NCBI RefSeq assembly: GCF_020860125.1
Contig: NZ_JAJBUX010000021.1
Location: 1-6,922 of the forward strand
Origin: Cloacibacillus sp.
GTDB lineage: Bacteria > Synergistota > Synergistia > Synergistales > Synergistaceae
Direction of reading: 5' to 3'
Length of the DNA: 6,922 nucleotides
In this document: positions 1 through 6,864 of the stretch, piece after piece
How the letters are laid out: each line of letters starts with the position of its first letter
How positions within the stretch are numbered: position 1 is the first letter of the stretch
Position numbers and translations under genes: made by a program
Notes under the pieces: generated by a model
Databases searched by the model: none
The model's input: the letters and a program-made list of their open reading frames with translations, nothing else
Told to the model about the DNA's origin: nothing

Positions 1-7
1 TCACAAG

Positions 8-1978
8 ATGATTGAGATAAAAGATTTAAAGGTAAATTTCGGCGAACAGGAGGTCCTGCGCGGTATCGACTGGTTCATCACGCCCAAGAGCCGCATCGGC
101 CTCGTGGGCGACAACGGCGCGGGCAAGACGACGTTGCTGCGCGTACTGGCGGGGGGTGCCGACCATGAGGGCACCATCACAATGCCCAAGGGGCACTCTG
201 TCGGCTATCTGCCGCAGGACCTTGTGGAGATCAAAGAGCTGCCCCTCATAGAGTATCTCAAGGAGTGCGCCGGACTGACGGAGCTCTCACGCGAGCTTGC
301 CGGCTGTGAACAGCGGATGTCGCTGCTCGGCGAAAACGACCCGGCGGTGAAGGGGCTGCTCTCCGAACACGAGCGGCTGCAGCGGCTATTCGAGTCCAAA
401 GGCGGCTTTGGATTCGAGGTCGAGGCAAAGCAGGTGCTCAAGGGTCTGGGCTTCGCGCCGGAACGTGACGCCGAACGGCTCACCTCCGAATTCTCCGGCG
501 GCTGGAAGATGCGCATCGCGCTCGCCGCGCTGCTTCTCTCGCACTCTGACATCATGCTGCTCGACGAGCCGACGAACCATCTTGACACCGAGAGCATGGA
601 GTGGCTTGAATCGTGGCTGCGCGACTACCGCGGCACGATCATCGCCGTCTCGCACGACCGCCGTTTTCTTGACAACATGGTCACCTCGGTGGCGGAGCTG
701 GTGAACGGCCGGATAAACCTCTACTCCTGCGGCTACGAAAAATTCCTTACGGAGCGCGAGGAGCGCCGCGCGCGCCTCGAAGCCGAGTGGGAGCAGCAGC
801 GGGAGAAGATCGACGAGATACAGCGCTTCGTCGAACGCTTCCGCTACAAGGCGACGAAGGCGCGCCAGGTCCAGAGCCGCATCAAGCAGCTGGAAAAGAT
901 GGAAATAACTGAGCTTGAGGCCCCCTCAAAGAGCGTGAACTTCCAGTTTCCGGAGAGCCCGCGCAGCGGCCGCGAGGTGATAAGGGCCTCGGGGCTTGCG
1001 AAGAGCTATGGAGACCATACCGTATTCCGGGATGTGGATCTCGTGATCGAACGCGGAGAACGCGTCGCGCTCGTCGGCGTCAACGGCGCGGGCAAATCGA
1101 CGCTGATGCGTCTGCTGAACCAGAGCGAAGAGCCCACCGCCGGTACGGCGGAGCTCGGCTTAAACGTCAAAAAAGCCTACTTCTCGCAGGAGAGCGCCCA
1201 GAACCTCGACTACAGCCGCACGATCTGGCAGGAGGTCAACAACACCGGTTCAAAGCTGCTCGAAGGGGCGAAGCGCAACCTGCTCGGAGCCTTCCTCTTC
1301 TCTGGAGACGAAATATACAAGCCGGTCTCCGTCCTCTCTGGCGGTGAAAAATCGCGTCTGGGGCTGCTTAAAATGCTGCTCTCCGAGTCCAACCTGCTGA
1401 TCCTTGACGAGCCGACGAACCATCTCGACTACGGGACGAAAGAGCTCTTCCAAAAGGTGCTGCTCCAATATGGCGGCACCATCCTGATCGTCTCCCATGA
1501 CCGCGCCTTCCTCGACGACCTCGTGAGCCGCGTAGTTGAAATACGCGACGGGAAGCTCTACGACTACCCAGGCAACTATTCGTGGTTCATTGAGAAAAGA
1601 GCCGGACGCGAAGCGCCGGTTCCCGCGGCGAAGGCCGATCCCGCGGAAAAACTTGCCGCCGAACTGCGCGCCAGCGCCGCGGAGAGCCGTCAGGATGCGA
1701 GGACGAAGGAGCAGCGGCGCGCCGAGGCCGAGGAACGCAACCGCCTCTACCGCGCGAAAAAGGATTTTGTCGAACGGCTCGCGGCCTGCGAAAAAGAAAT
1801 CGCGGATGCCGAGGCGCGCAAAGAGGAGATCAACGGCCTGCTCTGCTCGCCGGAGGTGCTCGCGGACTCCCAGCGCATCCAGAGCCTGATGATCGAGCTC
1901 AAAGAAAAGGAAGAGACATTAAAAAAACTCTACGAAGAATGGGAAGAGCTCAGCATAAAAATAGAAGAGATAAAATAA
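8..1978 (+). CDS. ABC-F family ATP-binding cassette protein (two NBDs, C-terminal coiled coil)
   Basis: Cytoplasmic ABC-F ATPase of 656 residues without membrane segments. Members of this family act on the ribosome near the E site as translation factors or antibiotic-protection proteins; they are not transporters. NBD1 has Walker A GDNGAGKTT (34-42), signature FSGGWKMR (162-169), Walker B DIMLLDEPTNHLD (181-193) and switch His216. NBD2 has Walker A GVNGAGKST (357-365), signature LSGGEKSR (443-450), Walker B with DEPTNHLD (467-474) and His497. Both catalytic Glu residues are present (E187, E468). The charged linker at about 240-315 is the expected P-site tRNA interaction motif. Residues 540-656 are Ala/Glu/Lys/Arg-rich and look like the C-terminal coiled coil of Uup/YdiF/YheS-type members. 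The start at ATG 8 gives a typical MIEIKDLKVNFG opening, but only 7 bases precede it, so its ribosome binding site cannot be seen. The yhcH-like gene follows after 29 bp. Family assignment is firm; the exact subfamily, and whether it confers resistance, cannot be decided here. Confidence 0.96.
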   Translation: MIEIKDLKVNFGEQEVLRGIDWFITPKSRIGLVGDNGAGKTTLLRVLAGGADHEGTITMPKGHSVGYLPQDLVEIKELPLIEYLKECAGLTELSRELAGCEQRMSLLGENDPAVKGLLSEHERLQRLFESKGGFGFEVEAKQVLKGLGFAPERDAERLTSEFSGGWKMRIALAALLLSHSDIMLLDEPTNHLDTESMEWLESWLRDYRGTIIAVSHDRRFLDNMVTSVAELVNGRINLYSCGYEKFLTEREERRARLEAEWEQQREKIDEIQRFVERFRYKATKARQVQSRIKQLEKMEITELEAPSKSVNFQFPESPRSGREVIRASGLAKSYGDHTVFRDVDLVIERGERVALVGVNGAGKSTLMRLLNQSEEPTAGTAELGLNVKKAYFSQESAQNLDYSRTIWQEVNNTGSKLLEGAKRNLLGAFLFSGDEIYKPVSVLSGGEKSRLGLLKMLLSESNLLILDEPTNHLDYGTKELFQKVLLQYGGTILIVSHDRAFLDDLVSRVVEIRDGKLYDYPGNYSWFIEKRAGREAPVPAAKADPAEKLAAELRASAAESRQDARTKEQRRAEAEERNRLYRAKKDFVERLAACEKEIADAEARKEEINGLLCSPEVLADSQRIQSLMIELKEKEETLKKLYEEWEELSIKIEEIK

Positions 1979-2007
1979 ATGACGCGAAAGGCGGGCGACA
2001 ATAATAG

Positions 2008-2460
2008 ATGGTATATGATTCAGTAGAACGCTTCATCACCGAACTGCCGGAATACATGCCGCGCGCGAGCCAGCTGAGCGAATTTCTCTCGGCAGCGCGC
2101 GAAAAAAGCTTCGAAGAGCTGAAAAAGATGGACTTCGCGCCCCTTGACCTGCGTTTCGGGGAATATGAGACGAAGCCGCAGGAGGAGATACCCTTTGAGG
2201 CCCATAAAAGATACTGGGACCTCCAGCTTGTCCTCGAAGGGGAGGAGCTGATTGGCTACGCACCGCTTGCGGAGCTGACGGAGACCGTTGCCTACGCGGA
2301 AAAAGACGACATCGCCTTCTACCGCGGCGAGGGACAGAACGTGAAACTCTCGCGTGAAATGGCGGTGCTGCTGGCGCCGTGGGACGGCCACCGTCCGGGG
2401 GCGAATGTTGGGGATACCTCCTGTAAAATAAAAAAGATCGTCGTTAAACTGCCCTGGTAG
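2008..2460 (+). CDS. YhcH/YjgK/YiaL (TabA, DUF386) family protein
   Basis: Small cytoplasmic protein of 150 residues, the usual length of the family that includes E. coli YhcH, YiaL, EbgC and TabA. These have a cupin-like beta fold with a metal site and are mostly linked to sugar catabolism; E. coli YhcH (NanQ) has been reported as a sialic acid anomerase, while TabA is linked to biofilm and toxin-antitoxin phenotypes. Visible family signatures are FEAHKRYWDLQ (63-73), with E64, H66, D71 and Q73, then GEELIGY (78-84), the His-Pro motif at WDGHRP (125-130), with H128, and the C-terminal KKIVVKLPW (142-150). The start at 2008 matches the normal family N-terminus (MVYDSVERFI), but no good Shine-Dalgarno lies at the usual distance: the nearest G-rich stretch is GGCGGG at 1990-1995, 12 nt away. 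Translation may therefore be coupled to the ABC-F gene. No sugar kinase, isomerase or sugar transporter lies beside it, so the substrate cannot be inferred. Confidence 0.93.
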   Translation: MVYDSVERFITELPEYMPRASQLSEFLSAAREKSFEELKKMDFAPLDLRFGEYETKPQEEIPFEAHKRYWDLQLVLEGEELIGYAPLAELTETVAYAEKDDIAFYRGEGQNVKLSREMAVLLAPWDGHRPGANVGDTSCKIKKIVVKLPW

Positions 2461-2500
2461 GGGCGAAAGCGCCGGCTGCGGGGCGTGTGGGGGACAAGAG

Positions 2501-3373
2501 ATGGACCTGAAAAAATGCAAAATACTGCTGGACGCGATAGACTACAGGAACCTCTCGAAGGTGGCCAAAGACTACGGCTACACTCCGTCGGGCATCTGGC
2601 ACATGATCGCCGCGATTGAGAACGAACTTGGCTTCCCGCTCTTCATCAGCAGCACGAGCGGCGTCATTCCCACCGACAACTGCCTGCGGCTCGTGCCCGC
2701 GCTCCGCGAGCTGCTCAAATGCAACGAGCGGCTCGCGCATACGATGGCGGAAATTCGCGGCGTTAAAAGCGGCAGCCTCACGATCGGTACATATCCGAGC
2801 GTCTCGATACAATGGCTTCCGCACGTTATAAAGGCCTTTCAGGCCGACTATCCCGGCATTGCGATCCAGATACGCGAGGGCATCAGGCAGGAGCTCCAGG
2901 GCTGGCTTGACGACAGCAGCGTTGAAATGTGCTTCTACACCTGGCGTCCGAAGATGAAATGCGCCTGGATACCGCTTCGCGACGACCCGGTCGTCGCCGT
3001 GCTGCCCCTCGACCATCCTCTCGCGGCCTCTTCCTCCTATCCGCTCGCGCGCTGCCGCGACGAAAAATTTATCATGCCGGCGCTCGGCCGGGACGAGGAT
3101 ATCGCCGCCATCCTTGAAGAGGCGGGAATATCTCCTAAAATAGCCTTCTCCACCATAGAAAACTATGCCGCGATATCGATGATAGAATGCGGCCTCGGCA
3201 TGAGCATCATGAACGAACTGATAACCAAAGGCAGGCTCAACAAAGTGGCGATCCTGCCGCTCGACCCCCCGTGCCGCATAAACTTCGGCATCGCGCTGCC
3301 CTCGCTCGCGAAGGCCTCTCCCGCCGCGCGTGAATTCATCGAATACGCGAAACGTATGATTCCTGAAATGTAG
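2501..3373 (+). CDS. LysR-type transcriptional regulator
   Basis: DNA-binding regulator of 290 residues, normal for the LysR family. Residues 1-60 form the winged helix-turn-helix: NLSKVAKDYGYTPSGIWHMI (17-36) is the HTH, followed by the canonical IENELGFPLF stretch (39-48) and the wing. A linker helix (about 62-88) leads to GSLTIGTYPS (91-100), the first strand of the periplasmic-binding-protein-like effector domain (about 92-288). VAVLPLDHPLA (165-175) and GLGMSIMNEL (231-240) are typical landmarks of that domain. The ATG at 2501 has a G-rich site, GGGGGA (2489-2494), 6 nt upstream, and it starts at the family's usual position. The gene is 40 bp behind the yhcH-like gene and ends just before a strong terminator, so it is probably the last cistron of the group. 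It is not divergent from a target, unlike many LysR genes. Its targets and effector are unknown; the yhcH-like gene and the downstream transporter pair are the local candidates. Confidence 0.95.
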   Translation: MDLKKCKILLDAIDYRNLSKVAKDYGYTPSGIWHMIAAIENELGFPLFISSTSGVIPTDNCLRLVPALRELLKCNERLAHTMAEIRGVKSGSLTIGTYPSVSIQWLPHVIKAFQADYPGIAIQIREGIRQELQGWLDDSSVEMCFYTWRPKMKCAWIPLRDDPVVAVLPLDHPLAASSSYPLARCRDEKFIMPALGRDEDIAAILEEAGISPKIAFSTIENYAAISMIECGLGMSIMNELITKGRLNKVAILPLDPPCRINFGIALPSLAKASPAAREFIEYAKRMIPEM

Positions 3374-3402
3374 CTGCCGCCGTCATCTCTCCGAATTGCG
3401 GA

Positions 3403-3434
3403 CGGCTGTGAAATTTTTTCACAGCCGCTTTTAA
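3403..3434 (+). terminator. Rho-independent terminator after the LysR gene
   Basis: CGGCTGTGAAA (3403-3413) and TTTCACAGCCG (3417-3427) form a perfect 11 bp stem with a TTT loop, followed by CTTTTAATT. It lies 30 bp past the LysR stop codon. No A-tract precedes the stem on the left that would make it an obvious terminator for the opposite strand. Confidence 0.9.
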
Positions 3435-3437
3435 TTA

Positions 3438-3468
3438 TTGTCGCTTTATCAAAGAAGAGATAGATAAT
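3438..3468 (+). promoter_or_regulatory. Weak sigma70-type promoter candidate upstream of the 332-residue protein
   Basis: TTGTCG (3438-3443) and GATAAT (3463-3468) resemble -35 and -10 elements, but the spacer is 19 bp and the -35 matches at only four of six positions. A promoter is expected here because a strong terminator ends just upstream at 3434 and a gene starts at 3511. This is the best candidate I see, and it is not a convincing one. Confidence 0.3.
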
Positions 3469-3484
3469 ACCATTAATAACGGTA
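3468..3484. promoter_or_regulatory. Possible operator: TACC-N9-GGTA dyad
   Basis: TACC (3468-3471) and GGTA (3481-3484) are perfect inverted arms around ATTAATAAC. The site overlaps the last base of the -10 candidate and sits 26 bp before the start codon, where a repressor site would fit. The arms are only 4 bp, so chance is a real alternative. No regulator can be assigned; the neighbouring LysR protein is a guess. Confidence 0.2.
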
Positions 3485-3510
3485 AATCAAACGACAGAGG
3501 TCACCGCAAT

Positions 3511-4509
3511 ATGATAGATAACATGATGCTCATCACCCTCTTTGACTCCCTCTATCCCTGCTGGACGGAGGAGATGCTTGCTCGGGAGGGCGTGGACCTC
3601 TCCGCGCTGGAAAAACTCGTAAAAGAGGGTCTGATCCGGCAGGAGGCGGGCGTCTATTCGCTCAGCGAGGCCGGCGTCTCCGAATTTAAACGCCTTGCGC
3701 TGGAAAACTTCATCGAAGAAAAACCCGGAGAGGCTCCGCGGGACCGCGCGCGCTCCGCAAGGGCGGGAAACTTTCTCAAGCGTCTTAACGCCGCCCACCT
3801 GCAGCGCTGGGGCATAAAACAATACTACACCTCACCCGTACTGGAAATATTTCCGCGGGTCGACGGCGAAGAGCTCTTCCGTGTGGCGGGCAACGAACTG
3901 ACCTGGCCCTACATGGATGGGAAAGAGGAGCGGGAGATGGAAGAAAAATTCCCCCTCTTAGGGCTTCGCGGACGAAAAGAGCGTATGGCCGCCGCCGTCG
4001 AGAGGTCAGCCCAATGGCTTGAGGAAAAACGGGCGCTGGTTGACACCTTCACTCCCGATATCCTCTACGTCTGCCGCTACGACTACCTGCAATACGAGAA
4101 CTTTAAGGGGCATCCAAACGACCCATTGCGGTTCATCAACACCGACCGCTTCCTCTTCATCTTCGACAGCGGAGATGAGGCGGAGGAGCTGCGCGAAATC
4201 GGCAGATTCAGGCGGTGGGTGACATTCCAGCGCCTCGTCATGATGCCCGATTTCTTTGATATAGATACCCAGGAACAGGACAGCATCTGCCAGCTGCTGC
4301 TCGTATCAGAGAGCGAGCCGCAGGCCGCCGCACGGGCCGAGAGGCTTGCGCGGTTTGGCACGGCGCTCACGGCGGGGGCCGAGCCGTTTGAGATATGGAC
4401 ACTCTCAGAGGAGGCGCTCGTCGCCGTCAAAGATAAACGTGAAATCATCTGGGAGCTGCTGCCGGACATCGCCCATCCTGTGCGCCGCATGTCGGCGGGC
4501 GCCGGCTGA
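3511..4509 (+). CDS. Uncharacterised protein with winged-helix-like N-terminus
   Basis: I do not recognise this 332-residue soluble protein. Residues 1-65 look like a winged helix: a helix at LITLFDSLYP, a second helix TEEMLAREGVDL (19-30), then SALEKLVKEGLIRQEAGVYSL (31-51) with the recognition-helix/wing pattern, then SEAGVSEFKRLALENF (52-67). A charged linker (68-90) leads to a larger domain with aromatic-rich strands: YYTSPVLEIFPRV (105-117), PDILYVCRYDYLQYENF (182-198) and INTDRFLFIFDSG (209-221), then helices at 222-245 and a basic tail. No signal peptide, membrane span or catalytic motif that I can name is visible. ATG 3511 has AGAGG (3496-3500) 10 nt upstream; ATG 3523 and 3526 are alternative starts. 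The EamA transporter follows 28 bp downstream, so the two are probably co-transcribed. It could be a regulator or sensor for that transporter, but this rests only on position and the HTH-like start. It is a real gene by its length, its GC-rich third positions and its tight spacing. Confidence 0.85.
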   Translation: MIDNMMLITLFDSLYPCWTEEMLAREGVDLSALEKLVKEGLIRQEAGVYSLSEAGVSEFKRLALENFIEEKPGEAPRDRARSARAGNFLKRLNAAHLQRWGIKQYYTSPVLEIFPRVDGEELFRVAGNELTWPYMDGKEEREMEEKFPLLGLRGRKERMAAAVERSAQWLEEKRALVDTFTPDILYVCRYDYLQYENFKGHPNDPLRFINTDRFLFIFDSGDEAEELREIGRFRRWVTFQRLVMMPDFFDIDTQEQDSICQLLLVSESEPQAAARAERLARFGTALTAGAEPFEIWTLSEEALVAVKDKREIIWELLPDIAHPVRRMSAGAG

Positions 4510-4537
4510 CGCTAAATGGGCTTTGCGTGACAGAGCC

Positions 4538-5419
4538 ATGAAGATATCGAAAAATACCCTAAAGGGAACACTATGCGTCATCGCGGCGGGCATGTGCTGG
4601 GGCACGACGGGAACGATACAGGCCTTCACGCCGAAGGGAGCCTCCTCGCTCTCCATCGGCGCGGCGCGCGTCGTCTTCGCGGGCGTCGTGCTTCTTATAT
4701 ATATGCTGATAAAAAAGAGGGGAGGACTCTTCCGCGGCGGCTGGAGCGTGAAGGGCGTGCTGCTTGCCGCGGCTGGGCTTGCCGCCTACCAGCTCACCTT
4801 CTTCTCCGCCGTGCGTCTTACCGGCGTCGCTGTAGGTACGATGGTGGCGATCGGCAGCGCCCCGCCGGTCGCGGGCATCTTCGGGCGGATACTATTTAAA
4901 GAACAGCTGCCGTGGCGTTGGTACGCCGCCACCATACTGGCGGTGACCGGCTGCGTCATGCTCGTACTGGGCGGCAACACCGGCGCCCTCTCCGTCTCCG
5001 CCCTCGGCGTCTTTCTCGCCTTCAGCGCCGCGCTCTCCTACGCGCTTGAGGGAGTGGGGCTGCGCCTCATAAAGCGTGACCCCTATGACGTTATTGCGGT
5101 CGTCAGCGCCGTAAGCGGCCTCATGGCGCTGCCGTGGCTGCTTGCCGGTGACATCTCCTGGATGCTTGAGCCGCGCGGCGCCCTCTGCATGGGGCTGCTG
5201 ACCTTCCTCAGCACCATCATTCCGTACACGTTATTTACTATCGGAATACAGAATATTGAACTTGGGACGGCCTATACCCTGTCGCTCTCCGAGCCGCTCA
5301 CCGCCTGGCTCCTCTCTACAGTGCTGCTTGGCGAACGTCTATCATGGATTGCTTCGCTTGGCGTAGGCATACTTTTTTGCGGTATTTTGCTGCTTGCCTG
5401 CAATAAAAATAAAGGCTGA
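4538..5419 (+). CDS. EamA/DMT-superfamily transporter
   Basis: Inner-membrane protein of 293 residues with about ten hydrophobic segments (roughly 10-30, 39-58, 71-90, 95-117, 126-145, 153-174, 183-203, 213-236, 242-263 and 268-287), made of two EamA repeats. Each repeat ends in the family hallmark: GSAPPVAGIFGRILFKEQLPW (106-126) in the first half and SLSEPLTAWLLSTVLLGERLSW (249-270) in the second. Drug/metabolite transporters of this type export or import amino acids, metabolites or nucleotide sugars; the substrate cannot be read from the sequence. The frame is open further upstream, to 4346, but that extension overlaps the preceding gene and is Arg-rich and unlike the family. ATG 4538 places the first helix at residue 10, as expected. 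Its ribosome binding site is poor (AGAG at 4532-4535, only 2 nt away), so coupling to the upstream gene, which ends at 4509, is likely. No clear terminator follows. Confidence 0.94.
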   Translation: MKISKNTLKGTLCVIAAGMCWGTTGTIQAFTPKGASSLSIGAARVVFAGVVLLIYMLIKKRGGLFRGGWSVKGVLLAAAGLAAYQLTFFSAVRLTGVAVGTMVAIGSAPPVAGIFGRILFKEQLPWRWYAATILAVTGCVMLVLGGNTGALSVSALGVFLAFSAALSYALEGVGLRLIKRDPYDVIAVVSAVSGLMALPWLLAGDISWMLEPRGALCMGLLTFLSTIIPYTLFTIGIQNIELGTAYTLSLSEPLTAWLLSTVLLGERLSWIASLGVGILFCGILLLACNKNKG

Positions 5420-5527
5420 CGGTCATTGATCTTTAATTAAATTATCGTTTGACATCTATAATCTACCTATTATTTAAAGTTATGTGTTAATGTAACATTT
5501 GAAAGCACGGTATTTATTATTTTGAGC

Positions 5528-5555
5528 TTGACTTATTGACTCTTGCCGTTATCAT
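5528..5555 (+). promoter_or_regulatory. Probable sigma70-type promoter of the lytic transglycosylase gene
   Basis: TTGACT (5528-5533) and TATCAT (5550-5555) each match the consensus at five of six positions, with a 16 bp spacer. They lie in the 240 bp AT-rich spacer 5420-5659. Initiation near 5562 would give a leader of about 100 nt. A second TTGACT (5536-5541) overlaps the spacer. A perfect TTGACA (5449-5454) further upstream lacks a good -10 at the right distance. A perfect TATAAT (5457-5462) lacks a -35. Confidence 0.5.
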
Positions 5556-5647
5556 ATTTCATGCGTTAAGAGTGCCCGCGGACAGCACAATTCAGAAAAT
5601 TTAAACCATAGATTTTTTGATATTACTTTCCGCGTTTCCAAACTCGC

Positions 5648-5655
5648 AAGGAGGT
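5648..5655 (+). promoter_or_regulatory. Near-ideal ribosome binding site (AAGGAGGT)
   Basis: AAGGAGGT lies 4 nt before ATG 5660. It is the strongest Shine-Dalgarno in the window and fixes the start of the lytic transglycosylase over the alternative ATG at 5672. Confidence 0.85.
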
Positions 5656-5659
5656 CAAT

Positions 5660-6523
5660 ATGCGAAAAATAATGAAAAAGCGGCATTTTCATCTGTCGCA
5701 GATCGCAGTGATGCTCCTGCTCTTCATTTCGGTAATAATGCACCCGGAGGCCGGAATGAGCAGTACGGAATCATCACCGAAAACACATAGCACCCTCTCG
5801 GACGGCACAGTAATTACAACAGTTAGTGAAACCGCTCTAACAGAGAATGTCGTGATGACGGAGAACAAAACGTCCGTCGTCTATACTGAACAGACCGAGA
5901 CTGGCGAAAGCCCGAAAGAGACTCCGCAGGAAAATACCCCGGCGCCGTTTGACAAATCTATCTACGCCGCGCTTAAACACCAGGGGCTGACCGAACAGCA
6001 CATAGGGGTCTGGCAGGATGAGCACCCGCTCAGCACGCTCAACAAGCTGGGTACGCTCGCTCCCGCGAAACAGAAAAAAGTTGCGAACGTAGCGGCCTTT
6101 ATAAGAAAGGTAAATCCTAAAATTTCAGCAAAAACAGCCTGGAGAGAGGCCTGCGCGCTGGTATTTTACAGCGTCAAATACAACGTCCCCTCGGACCTCG
6201 TCGTTAGTATCGCCAAGGCGGAGAGCCGCTTTAATCCCTCGGCGCAGAGCAAGGCGGGAGCTCTGGGCGTAATGCAGGTCATGTGGAAGGTGCATAATGG
6301 AATGCTGCGCGCGAAGGGCATCGCCCCGACCCGCGACCACATGTTCGATCCCGAGCGCGGCGTGGAGGCGGGGGTTCTTATCCTGTCGCGCTACATGAGC
6401 GCCTACGGGACAGTGCAGAAAGCCCTTAACCGTTACTACGGCGGCATCGCGCACAACTACCTCAAAAAGGTAAACAACAACATGGCGATGCTTCAGCGCC
6501 ATTCGGACAAGACCGGCTACTAG
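5660..6523 (+). CDS. Secreted lytic transglycosylase (SLT, GH23-like)
   Basis: Protein of 287 residues predicted to cleave the MurNAc-GlcNAc bond of peptidoglycan with formation of 1,6-anhydro-MurNAc, acting in the periplasm or at the envelope. The N-terminus is basic (MRKIMKKRHFHLSQ), followed by a hydrophobic core (15-27, IAVMLLLFISVIM), a likely signal peptide or membrane anchor; no lipobox Cys is present. Residues 33-97 are a Thr/Ser/Glu-rich, low-complexity linker. A helical region (98-165) precedes the SLT domain: catalytic Glu188 in AKAESRFNPSA (185-195), then GALGVMQVM (200-208) and the C-terminal ALNRYYGG motif (255-262). These are the standard family 1 motifs, in order and intact. 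No LysM or other wall-binding domain is evident. The gene has its own promoter candidate and an ideal ribosome binding site, and it ends before a strong terminator, so it is probably monocistronic. The linker-coding part is less GC-rich than the catalytic part. Confidence 0.93.
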   Translation: MRKIMKKRHFHLSQIAVMLLLFISVIMHPEAGMSSTESSPKTHSTLSDGTVITTVSETALTENVVMTENKTSVVYTEQTETGESPKETPQENTPAPFDKSIYAALKHQGLTEQHIGVWQDEHPLSTLNKLGTLAPAKQKKVANVAAFIRKVNPKISAKTAWREACALVFYSVKYNVPSDLVVSIAKAESRFNPSAQSKAGALGVMQVMWKVHNGMLRAKGIAPTRDHMFDPERGVEAGVLILSRYMSAYGTVQKALNRYYGGIAHNYLKKVNNNMAMLQRHSDKTGY

Positions 6524-6551
6524 CCGCGAAAAATATTTTCGCTCTAACGCA

Positions 6552-6587
6552 GCGGGGAAGGCTTGCCTTCCCCGCATTCCTGTTTTT
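6552..6587 (+). terminator. Rho-independent terminator after the lytic transglycosylase gene
   Basis: GCGGGGAAGG (6552-6561) pairs perfectly with CCTTCCCCGC (6566-6575) around a CTTG loop, followed by ATTCCTGTTTTT. It lies 28 bp beyond the stop codon. Confidence 0.9.
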
Positions 6588-6835
6588 AAAGGACTTCATT
6601 CGGGAATCACGATCACCGTGGTTAGGACTACATAGCGTGAGAAAATTTCACATCGCTGCGCGTGCGGGAGATCAAGCCTGTTTCGCAGTTATCGCGCCGC
6701 CGATAATAGTTTCGAATAAGACAATTGTAAATTCATCAACAAATATATGTAACAAAGGCAGTAAGTGCAGTGAAAATAGTAAATATGAGCATAGCACTAG
6801 GCCGAGTGTCCTTATAAAAAAGCAGTTCAAAAGGG
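6588..6835. other. Gene-less spacer
   Basis: Together with the flanking terminator and promoter, this makes about 400 bases without a credible gene (6524-6922). It turns from mixed composition to AT-rich after about 6710. It holds an 8 bp palindrome ACAATTGT (6721-6728) and a short inverted repeat GTGA/TCAC around GAAAATT (6637-6651). No tRNA, rRNA, CRISPR repeat or transposon end is visible. A 73-codon open frame with a GTG start (6637-6858) crosses it but does not look coding. Confidence 0.6.
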
Positions 6836-6864
6836 TTGACGATTGGGCGAAAAAATAATATACT
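6836..6864 (+). promoter_or_regulatory. Strong sigma70-type promoter reading out of the window
   Basis: TTGACG (6836-6841) and TATACT (6859-6864) are each one mismatch from consensus and separated by the ideal 17 bp. The upstream stretch contains A-rich runs (CTTATAAAAAAG, 6811-6822) that could act as an UP element. Transcription would start near 6871 and run rightward into GC-rich sequence with a small hairpin CCGGC/GCCGG (6885-6899). The transcribed gene lies beyond the window and may be protein-coding or a stable RNA. Confidence 0.65.

Noticed and set aside
2462..2473. Small hairpin GGCG-AAAG-CGCC after the yhcH-like gene
   Set aside because: It has a 4 bp stem and no T-tract, so it is not a terminator; the LysR gene is probably read from the same transcript.
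2020..3016. Long antisense open frames opposite the yhcH-like and LysR genes (2020-2520 and 2444-3016)
   Set aside because: They mirror well-identified genes on the + strand, as is common in GC-rich DNA, and their translations show no family signature.
4346..4537. 64-residue N-terminal extension of the EamA transporter
   Set aside because: It overlaps the preceding gene, is Arg/Ser/Pro-rich and falls before the normal family start; ATG 4538 puts the first membrane helix in the expected place.
6637..6652. Similarity between GTGAGAAAATTTCACA and the GTGAAATTTTTTCACA of the terminator near 3408
   Set aside because: Short, AT-centred inverted repeats of this kind arise by chance, and the first has only a 4 bp stem with no further shared flank.
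6637..6858. 73-codon open frame with GTG start in the right-hand spacer
   Set aside because: It has only a weak AGGA upstream, a composition rich in Asn, Ser and Lys unlike the neighbours and no recognisable family, and it ends inside the strong promoter at 6836-6864.
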